A stretch of 7,686 nt of DNA, taken from positions 1 to 7,686 of the forward strand of contig JAGSPQ010000139.1 of assembly GCA_018262385.1 (NCBI GenBank). Reading direction: 5' to 3'. The DNA is from Myxococcaceae bacterium (GTDB lineage: Bacteria > Myxococcota > Myxococcia > Myxococcales > Myxococcaceae). Below the pieces are notes generated by a model that was given only the letters and a program-made list of their open reading frames with translations, did not search any database and was not told the DNA's origin. Below, one piece after another: positions 5,600 to 7,686 of the stretch (within the stretch, counting starts at the first letter, position 1; every line of letters starts with the position of its first letter). The translations under genes were made by a program, and so were the position numbers.

Positions 5600-7686
5600 A
5601 TGGATACACGCCGGTTCTGCCTGGGCGTTGGAGTCACCAGCGGGGCGTCGCTCGCCCTGTCGCTGCTCTTCACGCGCATTTTCAGCGTCACGATGTACTA
5701 CCACTTCGCGTTCTTGCTGGTGTCGCTGGCGCTGCTGGGGATCGCGGTGGCCGGCGTGGCGATCTCTTTGTTGCCGAAGGTTTTTCGCGAGGATCGGCTG
5801 CCCTGGATGGCGGGGCTGTTCGCGGTGGCGATCGCTCCGCTGGCGCTGATCGCGCTCAAGGCGGCGACCGACAACCCGCTGAGCGTGGATCTGTCGTCGG
5901 AGAACACCTCGAAGCTGATCCGGCTCTACTTCTCGACCGCGCTGCCTTTCCTCGCCTCGGGCTTCGCGATCTCGCTCGCGATCGCCGGCGCGAAGGAGAA
6001 GATCGGCACCGTCTACGCCTTCGACATGGGCGGCGCGGCGCTGGGCTGCATCCTGATCGTCCCGCTGGTTCCGTCGTTCGGCGGCCAGGGCGCGGTGGTG
6101 GTGATGGCGGCGCTGGCCGCGGCCGGTGGCGCGCTGCTCGCCTCGTCGGCGCTGCCGTCGCACCCGATGAAGAAGGTGGTGACCTGGGGCGGCCTCGCGG
6201 TGGCGCTGGGCCTGCTCTACGTGGCCACCGGGCCGATGAAGGACGGCGGCTGGTTCAAGATCGCGCAGGGCACCAAGTTCCTCAACGAGAGCGCGGTGGA
6301 GTTCGAGCGCTGGAACTCGTTCTCGCGGGTCACCGTCTCGACCGGCGAGGCAGATCACAAGTGGCTGCACATCGACGCCGACGCGGCGACCCGGATGTAC
6401 TCGGGCTCGATCGCGGAAGGGAACTTCGAGGCGCCGCGGCGCTTCTCCGAGTCGCGGGTGGCGTCGATCGTCTACGCGCTTCGCAGCGAAGGGCCGGCGC
6501 TGATCATCGGGCCGGGCGGTGGGCCGGACGTGATCTCGGCGGTGCGGGCGAAGGTGCCGCGGGTGATTGGGGTGGAGGTCAACCCGATCATCGCCGACGT
6601 GATCATGAAGGGGCAGTACGTGACCTGGAACGGCGATCTCTACCGCCGCCCGGGCGTCGAGGTGCACGTCGACGACGGCCGCAGCTTCATCCGCCGATCC
6701 GAGGACAAGTACTCGTCGATCCAGGCGACGCTGGTCGACACCTGGGCGGCGAGCGCGGCCGGAGCGTTCACCCTCTCCGAGAACAACCTCTACACCGCGG
6801 ACGCGTTCGTCGATTACATCGACCACCTCAAGCCGGACGGCGTTCTGTCGATGACCCGCTGGTACGGGAACCCGCCGATCGAGTTCCTCCGACTGGCGGG
6901 CCTGGGCCGCGAGGCGCTGACCCGCCGCGGAGTCCCCGAGCTGCAGCAGCCGCAGCACTTCTACGTCGCGGCGGACAACCGGATGGCGACGATGCTGCTG
7001 AAGCAGGCGCCGTTCACCGCCGACGAGGTCGCCAGGCTCGACGCCGAGGCCCAGGCCTCGCAGCTGGTGGTGCTGTACCGGCCGGTCGGCGCGCCGGGGC
7101 TCGACCCGGGGCTGGCGCAGTTCTTCCAGACTCCGGTCGCGGTCTACTACCCGAAGCAGCCGTTCGACCTCACCCCGGTCACCGACAACAAGCCGTTCTT
7201 CTTCTACACGGTGCGCGGCGACGACTTCATCGGGCTGCTGGGGAAGCTGGGCGGGATGGAGAAGAACAACCTCGGGCTGGCGATCCTCCAGTTGGTGCTG
7301 ATCGTCTCGACGCTGCTGACGATCGTGCTGGTGGTGCTGCCGCTGTTCGTCTTCCGCCGCGATGCGCTGGCGAAGGACCGCGGGCCGAAGCTGCGCACGC
7401 TCGGCTACTTCCTCTGCCTCGGGTTCGGGTTCATCCTCGTCGAGCTGGGGCTGATGCAGCGGTTCATCCTCTTCCTCGGGCACCCGATCTACGCGCTGGC
7501 GGTGGTGCTGGCGACGCTGCTGGGCAGCTCGGGCCTCGGCAGCGCGCTCTCTTCGCGGCTGGTGGAGAAGTACGGCGTGCAGGGCGCGATCAGCAAGGTG
7601 GTGCGCGCGCTGGCGGTGGTGCTGATCGGCTACGCGCTCGGGCTGGGGGTGATCTTCAACGCGCTGCTCGGGCTGCCGCTGGCAGC
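5600..7686 (+). CDS. Polytopic membrane protein with spermidine-synthase-like SAM-binding domain (C-terminus cut by window edge)
   Basis: An open frame of 695 codons runs from ATG at 5600 off the right edge. The N-terminus LFTRIFSVTMYYHFAFLLVS (23-42) is the hallmark of membrane-embedded spermidine-synthase-like proteins. About six hydrophobic segments lie in residues 8-210. A soluble Rossmann methyltransferase-type domain covers roughly 235-545: LIIGPGGGPDV (301-311, motif I), VIGVEVNPI (322-330, acidic Glu326), VHVDDGRSF (355-363) and LVDTWAA (378-384), then KPDGVLSMTR (411-420) and TDNKPFFFY (528-536). At least three more hydrophobic segments follow, including ELGLMQRFILFLGHP (615-629). 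In aminopropyltransferases the motif at 380 is usually D-[ST]-[ST]-D-P. Here Asp380 is kept but the second Asp is Ala383, so true spermidine synthesis is doubtful. No Shine-Dalgarno precedes the ATG; an upstream in-frame start would remove the family's usual N-terminal spacing. Substrate unknown; it could be a methyltransferase or other SAM or decarboxy-SAM binder. Confidence 0.88.
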   Translation, partial: MDTRRFCLGVGVTSGASLALSLLFTRIFSVTMYYHFAFLLVSLALLGIAVAGVAISLLPKVFREDRLPWMAGLFAVAIAPLALIALKAATDNPLSVDLSSENTSKLIRLYFSTALPFLASGFAISLAIAGAKEKIGTVYAFDMGGAALGCILIVPLVPSFGGQGAVVVMAALAAAGGALLASSALPSHPMKKVVTWGGLAVALGLLYVATGPMKDGGWFKIAQGTKFLNESAVEFERWNSFSRVTVSTGEADHKWLHIDADAATRMYSGSIAEGNFEAPRRFSESRVASIVYALRSEGPALIIGPGGGPDVISAVRAKVPRVIGVEVNPIIADVIMKGQYVTWNGDLYRRPGVEVHVDDGRSFIRRSEDKYSSIQATLVDTWAASAAGAFTLSENNLYTADAFVDYIDHLKPDGVLSMTRWYGNPPIEFLRLAGLGREALTRRGVPELQQPQHFYVAADNRMATMLLKQAPFTADEVARLDAEAQASQLVVLYRPVGAPGLDPGLAQFFQTPVAVYYPKQPFDLTPVTDNKPFFFYTVRGDDFIGLLGKLGGMEKNNLGLAILQLVLIVSTLLTIVLVVLPLFVFRRDALAKDRGPKLRTLGYFLCLGFGFILVELGLMQRFILFLGHPIYALAVVLATLLGSSGLGSALSSRLVEKYGVQGAISKVVRALAVVLIGYALGLGVIFNALLGLPLA

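Noticed and set aside
5562..5849. A plus-strand TTG-started frame of 95 codons
   Set aside because: It is Arg/Trp/Ser-rich and lies in a different frame within the first 250 bases of the membrane methyltransferase-like gene, which has a recognisable N-terminus from ATG at 5600.
4310..7483. A minus-strand frame of about 1,057 codons opposite the spermidine-synthase-like gene
   Set aside because: It is low-complexity and rich in Arg, Asp, Glu, Gln and His. It crosses the divergent promoter region and overlaps the anchored-protein gene in another frame. The plus-strand frame has unmistakable family motifs, so this is its shadow.

Overview
This GC-rich window (about two thirds G+C by eye) has a compact bacterial layout. 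It holds four complete genes and two genes cut by the window edges. The protein types suggest a myxobacterium or another deltaproteobacterium-like Gram-negative. They include an ArnT-type membrane glycosyltransferase with an LWDPWE motif, a small stand-alone receiver protein, and a polytopic membrane protein carrying a spermidine-synthase-like domain. The lineage is inferred from family resemblance and composition; no rRNA or other marker gene is present.

Layout. Five genes lie on the minus strand and read right to left from about 5529 to the left edge: (i) a membrane-anchored, cysteine-containing protein of unknown function (4321-5529); (ii) a single-domain receiver protein (3832-4230); (iii) an 868-residue ArnT/PMT-like glycosyltransferase with many membrane segments (1147-3753); (iv) an ABC transporter ATPase (217-1143); (v) the start of its partner permease (1-220, cut by the window edge). 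The last three are packed tightly: a 3-base gap separates iii from iv, and iv and v overlap by 4 bases (GTGA). The gaps between i/ii and ii/iii are 90 and 78 bases. One plus-strand gene (5600 to the right edge, cut) diverges from gene i across 70 bases. It encodes a membrane protein with an internal SAM-binding, spermidine-synthase-like domain. No intergenic stretch exceeds 90 bases, and I see no tRNA, rRNA, CRISPR array, insertion sequence or convincing terminator.

How the genes may work together. The glycosyltransferase probably moves a sugar from a lipid carrier onto an envelope acceptor on the outer face of the inner membrane. The ABC pair is of the NatA/ABC-2 exporter type. Together with the anchored extracytoplasmic protein and a degenerate receiver, the minus-strand cluster looks like an envelope-modification or export locus. 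That is inference: no substrate can be read from the sequence. The most notable molecular details are the altered acidic motif and the extra membrane block in the glycosyltransferase, the missing switch Thr/Ser in the receiver, and the loss of the second catalytic Asp in the spermidine-synthase-like domain. No clearly new system is demonstrated here.
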